A stretch of 64,000 nt of DNA, taken from positions 310,001 to 374,000 of the forward strand of contig CAKPIK010000001.1 of NCBI GenBank assembly GCA_934162365.1, in the 5' to 3' direction. The translations under genes and the position numbers were made by a program. The notes below the pieces were generated by a model. It was given only the letters and a program-made list of their open reading frames with translations. It was not told the origin of the DNA and did no database searches. The stretch comes from an uncultured Clostridia bacterium. GTDB lineage: Bacteria; Bacillota; Clostridia; TANB77; CAG-508. Below, one piece after another: positions 55,023 to 63,000 of this stretch. Every line of letters starts with the position of its first letter. Within the stretch, counting starts at the first letter, position 1.

Positions 55023-55493
55023 ATGATAATAGAAGATGGAAAATTTTATTTTATAAAAGATGAATTTTTTGATGTATTTAAAGATTATGGATTAATGCTA
55101 AACAAAGAAAATGGAAAAAAGAGACCATGTTATTTTTGTTTTAGAGATAAATATAATAAAGAAATTATTTGGTTTGTTCCAATTTCAACTAAATATGATA
55201 AATACCAGAAAATATATGAATATAAAAAACAAAGACAACATAGAGTATACAATTTTGTTTTTGGTGAAGTAGTTGGAAAGAAAGCTGTATTTTTAATTCA
55301 AAATATATTTCCAACAACTGAAGAATATATATTAGAGAAATATGTTGCAGAAAACAAAGATGTTGAAATAGCACTAAATGTAAGAAACAAAATTATAGCT
55401 TACTCAAGACAAGTAATAATGAAAGCAGAGCAAGGTATTAATATTCCATTTTATAATATTATAGAAATGGAAAAGATATTATTAAATAAATAA
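55023..55493 (+). CDS. Type III toxin-antitoxin endoribonuclease (CptN/ToxN-like)
   Basis: A 156-residue protein with the ToxN/AbiQ-type compact barrel pattern. A long N-terminal strand-helix (GKFYFIKDEFFDVFKDYG) is followed by KKRPCYFCFRDKYNKEIIWFVP and ISTKYDKYQKIYE. VFGEVVGKKAVFLIQNIFPTT follows, and the C-terminal half is helical. The family cleaves mRNA and its own RNA repeats and is held inactive by the processed repeats. GGAG lies 14 bases before ATG 55023, a weak site that suits a toxin. The family call rests on this pattern and on the repeats upstream. Such systems abort phage infection and stabilise mobile elements. Confidence 0.78.
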   Translation: MIIEDGKFYFIKDEFFDVFKDYGLMLNKENGKKRPCYFCFRDKYNKEIIWFVPISTKYDKYQKIYEYKKQRQHRVYNFVFGEVVGKKAVFLIQNIFPTTEEYILEKYVAENKDVEIALNVRNKIIAYSRQVIMKAEQGINIPFYNIIEMEKILLNK

Positions 55494-55504
55494 TTATTAA
55501 AACT

Positions 55505-55594
55505 CAAATGTACTCGCCACCCTGTTGGCGACAAATAAATGCGTAGATGAACAAATTATAAAAAGCTATTCCTAAATGCAGGAGTAGTTTTTTT
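55505..55594 (+). ncRNA. Diverged antitoxin-like repeat and terminator after the toxin gene
   Basis: ACTCGCCACCCTGTTGGCGA (55512-55531) followed by CAAATAAATGCGTAGATGAA aligns with the upstream units (TCGCACCCCTACTTGCGGA...AATAAATGAGTAGGTGAA). The stem is kept, but the loop no longer matches the 3' partner. A terminator stem (AAGCTATTCCT / AGGAGTAGTT, 55563-55589) and a T run follow. Confidence 0.6.
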
Positions 55595-55605
55595 GTGCTT
55601 TTATA

Positions 55606-55634
55606 TTGAAAAAGTGAAACTGATATGCTAAAAT
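55606..55634 (+). promoter_or_regulatory. Promoter of the serine recombinase gene
   Basis: TTGAAA at 55606-55611, 17-bp spacer, TAAAAT at 55629-55634. It resembles a vegetative promoter. I saw no clear sigma-E-type box. Confidence 0.5.
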
Positions 55635-55685
55635 GTAACAGAACGAAAACAACGAAACAGAGAAAATAAAGAAAGTAGTGATGTT

Positions 55686-57317
55686 ATGAAAATTGCAGCA
55701 TATTGTAGGGTATCAACTGAAAAAGAAGCACAAATAGACTCATTAGAAAAGCAAATAGAATTTTTTAATGAATTTACAAAAAAGAACGGTTATGAATTGT
55801 ACAAGCTATATGCAGATGAAGGAATATCAGGAAAACAAATAAAACACAGAAAACAATTCCAACAAATGATGATAGATGCCAAAGCAAAAAAATTTGATAA
55901 AGTAGTAGTAAAAGATGTAAGCCGTTTTGCAAGAAATACAGTAGACTTATTACAAAGTGTAAGAGAGTTAAAATCTTATGGTGTACAAGTTGATTTCTTA
56001 AACAATGGTGAAGTAATGGAAGGTGGCTCTGAATTTATATTAACAATTTTAGGAGCAATGGCACAGCAAGAAAGTGCAAATATGTCTAAAAGAGTTAAAT
56101 TCGGAAAAGACATCACAGCTAAAAAAGGAAGAGTGCCTAACCTGGTATTTGGATATGACAAAATTCCAGATGAAAGATATACTTTAAAAATAAATGAAGA
56201 AGAAGCAAAAATCGTAAAAGAAATATTTGAAAGTTACGTATATAAAGGAATAGGTACAACAAAAATAGCATGGAACTTAAATGACAGAGGAATACGTACT
56301 AAAAAGACAAAATCAAAATGGGTACAAACATCTATTGTAAGAATGCTTAAAAATCCAATATATACAGGAAGAGTAACAAATAAAAAATCAGAAGTAACAG
56401 ACTTTATAACAGGGACAAGAAAAGAATTGCCAGAAGAAGAAAGGATAATAGTGGAAAAACCAGAAATGAGAATAATATCAGACGAACTATTTAACAGAGC
56501 ACAGGAACTTTTAGAGCAAAGATCAAACGAATTTAAATTAAATAACAAAAGAGAAAAAACAGAATATGTATTTAGCACACTTATATATTGCAAACATTGT
56601 GGTTATTCATTTAGAAGAATAAAGAGAAAATATACAGCTGATGGACCAGAATATATAAGATGGGTATGTAGTGGAAGAAATTCAATGGGAGTAAACCATT
56701 GTCCAAATACAACTGTTATTGATGAAGAAGAACTTTTAAATGCAATAAAAATCTATTTAAAAAGTATAATAAAAAATAAAAAAGATTTTATGAAAGCTGT
56801 TGAAAAAGAATTTGAAAAGATTACAAAATTAAGAGAAAACAATGAAAGAAGCGAAGAAAGTCTTTTAAAAGAAATTGAAAAAGTAACAGTTAAAAAACAA
56901 AAATATATGGAAATGTTTCAAAATGAAATAATCAATATACAAGAATTAAAACAATACACAAATCCACTAAATGAAGATATTACAAGACTTGAAAGAGAAT
57001 TAAAACTAATTACATCAGAAATAAAAGAAAAAGATGTACTAGAAAAAGAACTTAATAAAACAATAAAAACAGTAGATGACATATTAAATAATCAAACAAT
57101 AACAAATGCAATGTTAAAAACAATAATAGATGTAATTGAAGTTGATTCAGATTCAAATGTAGAGGTAAGACTAAAATTACTAAATGAAATAGGAACAAAT
57201 GAGCCAGTAATAACGAAATTTGAAGACATTTACCAAAATGGAGAAGACGCAGAAAACAAAGATGCAAATAATAATGAAGAAAACTCTACCGCTCTGAAAA
57301 GTAACAACAGTACATAA
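55686..57317 (+). CDS. Large serine recombinase (site-specific integrase/excisionase)
   Basis: A 543-residue enzyme that should integrate and excise the element through the 2-bp core within ACAGTACA. The resolvase domain has the catalytic Ser10 in YCRVSTEK, with KDVSRFARN and the long E helix. Then come the recombinase domain (about 150-290), a zinc ribbon (YCKHCGYSFRR...CSGRNSMGVNHC) and a coiled-coil region (about 355-480). The reading frame ends inside attR: the last codons AGT ACA are part of the core and the TAA stop is supplied by spoIIID sequence. In the excised circle the frame would continue for about 13 further residues. A small recombination directionality factor is not obvious nearby. 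Confidence 0.95.
   Translation: MKIAAYCRVSTEKEAQIDSLEKQIEFFNEFTKKNGYELYKLYADEGISGKQIKHRKQFQQMMIDAKAKKFDKVVVKDVSRFARNTVDLLQSVRELKSYGVQVDFLNNGEVMEGGSEFILTILGAMAQQESANMSKRVKFGKDITAKKGRVPNLVFGYDKIPDERYTLKINEEEAKIVKEIFESYVYKGIGTTKIAWNLNDRGIRTKKTKSKWVQTSIVRMLKNPIYTGRVTNKKSEVTDFITGTRKELPEEERIIVEKPEMRIISDELFNRAQELLEQRSNEFKLNNKREKTEYVFSTLIYCKHCGYSFRRIKRKYTADGPEYIRWVCSGRNSMGVNHCPNTTVIDEEELLNAIKIYLKSIIKNKKDFMKAVEKEFEKITKLRENNERSEESLLKEIEKVTVKKQKYMEMFQNEIINIQELKQYTNPLNEDITRLERELKLITSEIKEKDVLEKELNKTIKTVDDILNNQTITNAMLKTIIDVIEVDSDSNVEVRLKLLNEIGTNEPVITKFEDIYQNGEDAENKDANNNEENSTALKSNNST
57307..57314 (+). other. attR core of the spoIIID element
   Basis: ACAGTACA, same as attL. The right flank TAAAGATGTAAG continues spoIIID in frame (His-Lys-Asp-Val-Ser). 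Confidence 0.85.
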
Positions 57318-57468
57318 AGATGTAAGTGAAAGATTACTAAAGATAAATCCTGCATTAGCACATGATGTTAGAATAGTACTAGATGAAAATAAAGCAGAAA
57401 GACATATAAGGGGAGGTATGGCTACAAAACTAAAATATGAACATGATAAAGCAATCAAGAGTGGATAA
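57307..57468 (+). pseudogene. spoIIID: 3' part of spoIIID, separated by the element
   Basis: From the att core the frame reads TVHKDVSERLLKINPALAHD and then VRIVLDENKAERHIRGGMAT, ending KLKYEHDKAIKSG. This is the complete C-terminal half of SpoIIID, including the basic RHIRGGxATxxKY helix that grips DNA. It has no start codon of its own. Joined to 45162-45269 it gives 89 codons plus stop without any frame change, close to the 93 residues of B. subtilis SpoIIID. No decay is visible, which argues that the reading frame is still under selection. The downstream terminator overlaps its end. Confidence 0.95.
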
Positions 57469-57487
57469 TACTCTTGATTATTTTTTT
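57453..57487 (+). terminator. Terminator of spoIIID
   Basis: AATCAAGAGT (57453-57462) pairs with ACTCTTGATT (57470-57479), followed by seven or more Ts; it overlaps the last codons. Confidence 0.85.
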
Positions 57488-57524
57488 GTCACTGTTTTGT
57501 CATATATAAGTGATACATTATAAA
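57484..57524 (+). promoter_or_regulatory. Promoter and direct-repeat operator candidate of the response-regulator gene
   Basis: GTCA at 57488-57491 and 57499-57502 in TTTTGTCAC / TTTTGTCAT are spaced exactly 11 bp, one helical turn. The second overlaps a -35 TTGTCA (57497-57502) with TATAAA at 57519-57524. The same spacing occurs upstream of the ABC genes at 59484. Confidence 0.55.
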
Positions 57525-57561
57525 TAGTGTGATATAATAGATCATAGGAAGGTTAATAAAA

Positions 57562-58227
57562 ATGATTAAAGTTTTGTTAGTAGAAGATAATAATGCAATA
57601 ATTTTAGGATTAGAGTATTTATTTAAAGAAGAAGGATTTGAGTATAGTATTGTAAAAAATAAAAGGGATACTTTAAATATTCTAGATAAAGAAACATTTG
57701 ATGTTGTTTTATTAGATGTGTCACTTCCAGATGGAAATGGGTTTGATATTTGCAAATATATAAAAAAGAAAAAGAATATACCAGTTATATTTTTGACAGC
57801 AAAGGACGAAGAAAAAGATGTAGTTATGGGATTTGACTTAGGTGCAGATGATTATATTATAAAACCGTTTAGAAATAGAGAATTGGTGTCAAGAATTAAA
57901 AATGTTTTAAGAAGGAAAAATAATTTAGATAATTGTTTGCAAATTAAAAATATAAAAATTAATACTGAAACTGGCAAAGTTTATAAAGACGAAGAAGAGA
58001 TAACTCTTACTAAACTTGAATATAAAATATTAGTTAATCTATTTTCAAATAGAAATAAGTTAATAACAAGAGAAGAAATATTAAATGATATATGGGACAT
58101 AGCGGGAAACTTTGTGGAAGATAATACACTTACAGTATATATAAAAAGAATAAGGGAAAAAATTGGAGACAAAGAAGGTAAAATAATAGAAACAGTTAGA
58201 GGAATAGGGTATAGAGTAATAGACTAA
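57562..58227 (+). CDS. OmpR-family response regulator
   Basis: A 221-residue regulator. The receiver domain has the phosphoacceptor Asp52 in VVLLDVSLPDG, the acidic pair ED at 8-9 and the Lys in DYIIKPF. The C-terminal winged helix (about 125-221) has the usual GKVYKDEEEITLTKLEYKIL and VYIKRIREKIG. It probably pairs with the kinase that follows and controls the ABC transporter, as in BceRS/VraRS-type antimicrobial-peptide sensing modules. AGGAAGG precedes ATG 57562; the kinase gene starts 12 bases after its stop. Confidence 0.9.
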   Translation: MIKVLLVEDNNAIILGLEYLFKEEGFEYSIVKNKRDTLNILDKETFDVVLLDVSLPDGNGFDICKYIKKKKNIPVIFLTAKDEEKDVVMGFDLGADDYIIKPFRNRELVSRIKNVLRRKNNLDNCLQIKNIKINTETGKVYKDEEEITLTKLEYKILVNLFSNRNKLITREEILNDIWDIAGNFVEDNTLTVYIKRIREKIGDKEGKIIETVRGIGYRVID

Positions 58228-58239
58228 TAAGGAGAAAAA

Positions 58240-59457
58240 ATGAAAATATTTAAAAATAAAGGGATAAAGAATTTAATATTAACTAGTACATTAATAATTG
58301 TTTTGGCAATTATTTCGGTTGTTTGTATTAATGGTTATTATAATAATAAATATAAACAAACCATTAATTTATATATATCTAACATTTTAAATGTTGTAGT
58401 AAAAGAATATCCTAATGTTAGTGAGGAAGATTTAGTAAAAATATTAAATAGCAAGAAGCTTGAAGAAGAAAACTCTTTATTAGAAAAGTATGGGATATAC
58501 AATGAACCAGCAATAGAAATATTAAAACAAAAAGATAAAAATATTATAATGTATAACTTAATAATATTAATAGCAACAAGTGTAGCATTAACAGTTGTAT
58601 TTTATTTTTATTTAAAATATAGACAAAATGAAATTGATAAAATTACTAAATATGTAGAAAGAGTTTCGAATAAAAAATATATTTTAGATATAGATGAAAA
58701 TACAGAGGACGAGCTAAGTAGTTTGAAAAATGAATTATACAAAATAACTGTTATGCTAAAAGAAGAAGCAGATAATTCGGAAAAACAAAAAGAAGCATTA
58801 ACAACATCAATTTCTGATATATCACATCAATTAAAAACACCACTTACATCAATATTGATAATGTTAGATAACTTAAGTGAAAGCGATAATATGGATAAGC
58901 AAACTAGAGATAAATTTATAGCTGAAATATCAAGACAAATTGAAAATATGAATTGGCTAGTAATTTCACTTTTAAAATTATCAAGGCTAGATGCAGGTGT
59001 TGTTGAATTTGAAAGTCAAAGAATAAATGCTAATAAGCTAGTAAATGAAGTAATATCAAATTTAGAAATAATGACTGAACTAAAAAATGTAGGCTTTGAA
59101 ATAGAAGCAAATAAAGATTGCTATTTTATTGGAGACTATAACTGGAATAAAGAAGCAATTCAAAACATAGTAAAAAATGCGATTGAACACACAAAAATAA
59201 ATACAAAAGTAAAAATAAGAATTGAGGAAAATAGTGTATATACAAGTATAACGGTAAAAGATGAGGGAAGTGGAATAAATCCAAAAGATTTAAAACATAT
59301 ATTTGATAGATTTTATAAATCAGAAAATTCATCAGAAAATAGTTTTGGAATAGGCTTATCACTTTCTAAGAGTATAATAGAAAAGCAAAATGGATATATA
59401 CAAGTTGAAACAAAAGAGAATGAAGGAACAAAATTTATTATAAAATATATAAAATAA
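58240..59457 (+). CDS. Membrane sensor histidine kinase
   Basis: A 405-residue kinase with two transmembrane helices (about 12-31 and 104-124) flanking a 70-residue extracytoplasmic loop, then a HAMP-like linker. The phosphoacceptor His196 lies in DISHQLKTPLTS, and the HATPase domain has NIVKNAIEHT (N box), DEGSGINPKD (G1), FDRFYKSEN (F box) and GIGLSLSKSI (G2). The loop is larger than in the intramembrane-sensing BceS type, so it may sense a ligand directly. It is cotranscribed with the response regulator. Confidence 0.9.
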   Translation: MKIFKNKGIKNLILTSTLIIVLAIISVVCINGYYNNKYKQTINLYISNILNVVVKEYPNVSEEDLVKILNSKKLEEENSLLEKYGIYNEPAIEILKQKDKNIIMYNLIILIATSVALTVVFYFYLKYRQNEIDKITKYVERVSNKKYILDIDENTEDELSSLKNELYKITVMLKEEADNSEKQKEALTTSISDISHQLKTPLTSILIMLDNLSESDNMDKQTRDKFIAEISRQIENMNWLVISLLKLSRLDAGVVEFESQRINANKLVNEVISNLEIMTELKNVGFEIEANKDCYFIGDYNWNKEAIQNIVKNAIEHTKINTKVKIRIEENSVYTSITVKDEGSGINPKDLKHIFDRFYKSENSSENSFGIGLSLSKSIIEKQNGYIQVETKENEGTKFIIKYIK

Positions 59458-59480
59458 GGAGTTTATCTCCTTATTTTTTC
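59452..59480 (+). terminator. Terminator after the histidine kinase gene
   Basis: AAATAAGGAG (59452-59461) pairs with CTCCTTATTT (59467-59476); the 5' arm overlaps the stop codon. Confidence 0.75.
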
Positions 59481-59515
59481 ATAGTCATAAAAAAGTCATT
59501 TTATATGTGTAAAAT
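59481..59515 (+). promoter_or_regulatory. Direct-repeat operator and promoter of the ABC transporter genes
   Basis: GTCAT at 59484 and 59495 (ATAGTCATAAAAAAGTCATT), spaced 11 bp, with TAAAAT at 59510-59515. The -35 position has no consensus box, as expected for a promoter that needs a bound activator. Confidence 0.55.
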
Positions 59516-59540
59516 ATAAACAAACAAGGAGGAAATTAAA

Positions 59541-60206
59541 ATGGAAATTTTAAAAGTTGAACATTTAACTAAAAAATATGGAAAAGGAGAAAATGAAGTT
59601 ATAGCTGTAAATGATATGTCTTTTTCAGTAAATAAAGGTGAATTTGTTGCAATAGTTGGTAGTTCTGGAAGCGGCAAATCAACTTTGTTACATTTACTAG
59701 GTGGCGTAGATAGACCAACTTCTGGAAAAGTATTTATAGAAGGAAAAAATATATATGAATTAAATGATGATAATTTGGCAATTTTTAGAAGAAGACAAGT
59801 AGGATTAATTTATCAGTTTTATAACTTAATCCCAATATTAAATGTAGAAGAAAATATAACTCTTCCATGTGATTTAGATGGAAAAAATGTAAATAAAGAG
59901 CAATTAAAAGAATTATTAAAAACATTAGGATTAGAAAATAGAGTAAAACATCTTCCAAATCAATTATCTGGAGGACAACAACAAAGAGTTTCAATAGGTA
60001 GAGCTTTAATTACAAATCCAGCAATAGTATTAGCAGATGAACCAACAGGAAATCTAGACTCAAAAGCAAGTGATGAAATAGTTGAACTATTAAAATTATC
60101 AAATAAAAAATATAATCAAACTGTTATAATGATAACTCATAACTTGGAAATTGCAAAAGAAGCAGATAGAATTATTAGAATTGAAGATGGCAGAATTTTA
60201 AATTAA
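59541..60206 (+). CDS. ABC transporter ATP-binding protein (MacB/LolD/BceA type)
   Basis: A 221-residue ATPase of the MacB/LolCDE mechanotransmission class. Walker A is GSSGSGKST, the Q loop YQFYNL, the signature LSGGQQQRVSIGRAL, Walker B VLADEPTGNLD and the switch His in MITHNLEIAKEAD. The length and NLD ending are standard for partners of FtsX-like permeases. It lies 51 bases before the permease gene and downstream of the two-component system, which probably controls both. AAGGAGGA precedes ATG 59541. Confidence 0.92.
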   Translation: MEILKVEHLTKKYGKGENEVIAVNDMSFSVNKGEFVAIVGSSGSGKSTLLHLLGGVDRPTSGKVFIEGKNIYELNDDNLAIFRRRQVGLIYQFYNLIPILNVEENITLPCDLDGKNVNKEQLKELLKTLGLENRVKHLPNQLSGGQQQRVSIGRALITNPAIVLADEPTGNLDSKASDEIVELLKLSNKKYNQTVIMITHNLEIAKEADRIIRIEDGRILN

Positions 60207-60257
60207 ATATAAAAAATTTAATTTAAAATCTATAGATAAAAGAAAGGACGAACGAAG

Positions 60258-62876
60258 ATGAATTTGTTAAATAAATTAACTATTACAAATTTAAAATTAA
60301 ACAAAAAAAGAACAATAGTTACAATCATTGGAATTATTCTTGCAACAGCACTAATAACAGCAGTGGCAGGAATGGTTACAAGTTTTAGGCAAACTTTGAT
60401 TAATTGGACTATAAAAACAGATGGAAATTATCATTATAGCTTTAAGAACGTTCCAAGTGAAGAGCTAAAATATATTGAAAATAATAGAAGTATAGAAAAC
60501 TATTATTTGACACAAGGTATTGGCTATGCTAAATTAAATGAAAGTAAAAATGAATATAAACCTTATTTATATGTGATGTCATATAACAATGGGGCATTAA
60601 AAAATGCACCAATTGACCTAGTGGAGGGAAGATTACCACAAAATGAAAATGAACTTGTAATATCAGAACATATTATTACTAATGGAAAAGTAAATTATAA
60701 AATAGGACAAAAAATTTCTTTAGAAATGGGAGAAAGATTAAGTGAAAATTCAAAATTAGATCAGCAGAATCCATATAATAAAGATGAGGAAGAATTTAAT
60801 TTTAAATTTAATAAAACGTATGAAATAGTTGGAATAATGCAAAGACAAAAAAATAATGTTGAACCATATTCTGCACCTGGATATACTGTAATTACATATC
60901 TTGATGATAGTAATATTAAAGAAAATACAAATATATATGTGTTACTTAATAAAAATAAATTAAAAGACAGATATAAGGTATTTGCTGATATTTTAAATAT
61001 TCCAGAAGATTTAGCAGAAAAAAATGTAAAAGGTACAATAACCATAGAAAAATTTGATAAGCTAAATGAAACTGCTAAGTATAAATTTGAAATTAATAAA
61101 GATTTGCTAAGATTTCAAGCTTTAGAATTTGGAGATTCAATTTTAAGTACGTTATATGCATTAAGTATAATAATTATTTCGATAATTATTGTAACAAGTG
61201 TATTTTGTATACGAAATAGTTTTGCAATATCTATAACAGAAAAAATGAAGCAATATGGAATGCTTGCATCTGTTGGTGCAACATCAAAACAAATAAAGAA
61301 AAACGTATTTTATGAAGCATTAATATTATCTGTTATTGCTATACCAATAGGCGTACTTTGTGGAATGCTTGCTGTATTTATAGTATTAAAAGTAATAAGT
61401 GCAATATTGGCAGAATCATTAAACGGAATGATATTTGTGTACAGTATTCCATGGGCAGCAATAGGCATTTCAGTAATACTAGCGATGATTACAATATTCT
61501 TATCAGCTAGAAAATCTGCAAAAAGAGCAGCTAAAGTTTCTCCAATTGAAGCAATAAGATCAAATGAAGATATTAAAGTAAAATCTAAAAAACTTAGATC
61601 TCCAAAGATTATTAAGAAGATATTTGGAGTTGGTGGAGATATTGCATATAAAAATCTAAAAAGAAATAAGAAAAAATATAGAACAACGGTTATTTCAATA
61701 GTTGTAAGTGTTGCAATATTTATACCAACATCAACATTTATTAATTATGCATTTAAAACTTCATCAATGTATTATCAATATGGAGAAGCAAGGTATAATT
61801 TAGTGGTAAGAGTTCAAAAACAAAACCAAGCAGATAATGAAAGTATAAACAAAATAATTGAACTAGATGGTATAAAAGAGTATTCAATACAAAGATCAGT
61901 AATCGCTAGTGTAGATATTAAAGATGTAAAATATTCAAGTATGGGAAGAGAATATATAGGAAAATTTGAAGAAGAGGGAGGATCAACTACTACAAACTTT
62001 AGTATTTATTCAGTTGACAAAGAAGAATATAATAGATACATAAGTAAACTTGGATTAAAATATGATGATGTAAAAGACAAAGCAATATTAATAAATAGTG
62101 CAATAACCTATGTTGAAAATGATAAGGGAAAATATATAAATACAAAATTTGAACCATATGAATATAAAGTAGGAGATATAATAAAAGTAAAATTAGTAGG
62201 AGATGGCATAGAAGATAAAAATACTCAAATTGAAATAGCTAAAACAACAGACAAAGTTCCAATGGGATTTGAGGGTAGAACAAGTAATGGGTATCTTATA
62301 GTAAGCAATGAATGGATTGAGCAAAATAGTAATTATCTACTGAATGGAATCGAGCTTTATATAAATTGTAATAATTCAGATGTATTAGAAGAAAATATAA
62401 GAAAGATAGATAAAAATCTTAATATAATTAATATAGATTCATCTATAAGAGAACAAAAAGCAATGTGGATAGTAATTGCAATATTCCTTTATGGATTTAT
62501 AACAGTAATTTCATTAATTGGCGTTACAAATATATTTAATACAATAACAACAAATATGAACTTACGAAGTAAGGAATTTGCAAACTTAAAATCTATTGGA
62601 ATGACAACTAAAGAATTTAATAGAATGATAAGATTAGAAAGTATATTTTATGGAACTAAATCATTATTAATAGGAATACCAATTGGAACATTATTGTCTT
62701 ATTTAATGTTTAAAGCCTTTGGAGAAAGTGTAGACTTTGGATTTATATTCCCAGTAAGCGGAGTATCAATTTCAATAATAGCCGTATTTGTATTGATAAT
62801 AAGCATAATGAAATATTCATTAAATAAAATAAACAAACAAAATATAATTGAAACTATAAGAAAAGATAATATATAA
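60258..62876 (+). CDS. ABC transporter permease (FtsX/MacB-like, ten-helix type)
   Basis: An 872-residue permease with two FtsX domains. TM1 is at about 17-40. A large extracytoplasmic domain follows (about 45-290), then three helices (about 290-410, including YALSIIIISIIIVTSVFCIR), a second start helix near 480, a second extracytoplasmic domain (about 500-735) and a final helix set (about 738-860). This double layout is common in peptide-resistance or lipoprotein-type exporters of Firmicutes. It should work with the upstream ATPase to remove or sense cell-wall-active compounds. AAAGGA precedes ATG 60258. Confidence 0.88.
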   Translation: MNLLNKLTITNLKLNKKRTIVTIIGIILATALITAVAGMVTSFRQTLINWTIKTDGNYHYSFKNVPSEELKYIENNRSIENYYLTQGIGYAKLNESKNEYKPYLYVMSYNNGALKNAPIDLVEGRLPQNENELVISEHIITNGKVNYKIGQKISLEMGERLSENSKLDQQNPYNKDEEEFNFKFNKTYEIVGIMQRQKNNVEPYSAPGYTVITYLDDSNIKENTNIYVLLNKNKLKDRYKVFADILNIPEDLAEKNVKGTITIEKFDKLNETAKYKFEINKDLLRFQALEFGDSILSTLYALSIIIISIIIVTSVFCIRNSFAISITEKMKQYGMLASVGATSKQIKKNVFYEALILSVIAIPIGVLCGMLAVFIVLKVISAILAESLNGMIFVYSIPWAAIGISVILAMITIFLSARKSAKRAAKVSPIEAIRSNEDIKVKSKKLRSPKIIKKIFGVGGDIAYKNLKRNKKKYRTTVISIVVSVAIFIPTSTFINYAFKTSSMYYQYGEARYNLVVRVQKQNQADNESINKIIELDGIKEYSIQRSVIASVDIKDVKYSSMGREYIGKFEEEGGSTTTNFSIYSVDKEEYNRYISKLGLKYDDVKDKAILINSAITYVENDKGKYINTKFEPYEYKVGDIIKVKLVGDGIEDKNTQIEIAKTTDKVPMGFEGRTSNGYLIVSNEWIEQNSNYLLNGIELYINCNNSDVLEENIRKIDKNLNIINIDSSIREQKAMWIVIAIFLYGFITVISLIGVTNIFNTITTNMNLRSKEFANLKSIGMTTKEFNRMIRLESIFYGTKSLLIGIPIGTLLSYLMFKAFGESVDFGFIFPVSGVSISIIAVFVLIISIMKYSLNKINKQNIIETIRKDNI

Positions 62877-62893
62877 AGATATGTGAATAGTAT

Positions 62894-62926
62894 AAAGGAT
62901 AGGCACAGCCTATCCTTTGTGTTTTT
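62894..62926 (+). terminator. Terminator after the ABC permease gene
   Basis: AAAGGATAGG (62894-62903) pairs with CCTATCCTTT (62909-62918), followed by a U-rich tail. Confidence 0.75.
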
Positions 62927-62939
62927 GGTAGAGATTATT

Positions 62940-62971
62940 TGTCACAATAATATGTTTTTCGACATAGTATA
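62940..62971 (+). promoter_or_regulatory. Candidate mother-cell (sigma-E/sigma-K type) promoter of yabG
   Basis: CATAGTATA (62963-62971) fits the sigma-K -10 pattern CATAnnnTA; CACAATAATATG lies at the -35 distance. yabG is a sigma-K gene in B. subtilis. Assigned by eye only. Confidence 0.45.
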
Positions 62972-63000
62972 TATAAGCCTAGATTAATAGAGGTGGTACT

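Larger units (their letters stand above)
45270..57314 (+). mobile_element. 12-kb mobilizable element with serine recombinase, inserted in spoIIID
   Basis: Bounded by an 8-bp ACAGTACA repeat, one copy in each half of spoIIID. From left to right: DUF262 + HEPN pair, HTH protein, oriT and MobV relaxase, two ABC half-exporters, a minus-strand zinc-binding protein, a small protein with a conserved-looking leader, a type III toxin-antitoxin locus, and a large serine recombinase ending in attR. There are no phage structural genes, no type IV coupling ATPase and no VirB4-like ATPase. It is therefore an integrative mobilizable element rather than a prophage or self-transmissible ICE. Precise excision (12037 bp) would rebuild an 89-codon spoIIID. 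Confidence 0.92.

Noticed and set aside
55023..55493. The toxin considered as MazF/PemK type II toxin
   Set aside because: No protein antitoxin gene overlaps or precedes it; RNA repeats with their own promoter are upstream and the sequence pattern fits ToxN/CptN better.
45270..57314. The spoIIID element considered as a prophage or as a self-transmissible ICE
   Set aside because: No capsid, terminase, portal, tail, holin, VirB4 or coupling-protein genes; a MobV relaxase with oriT points to a mobilizable element.
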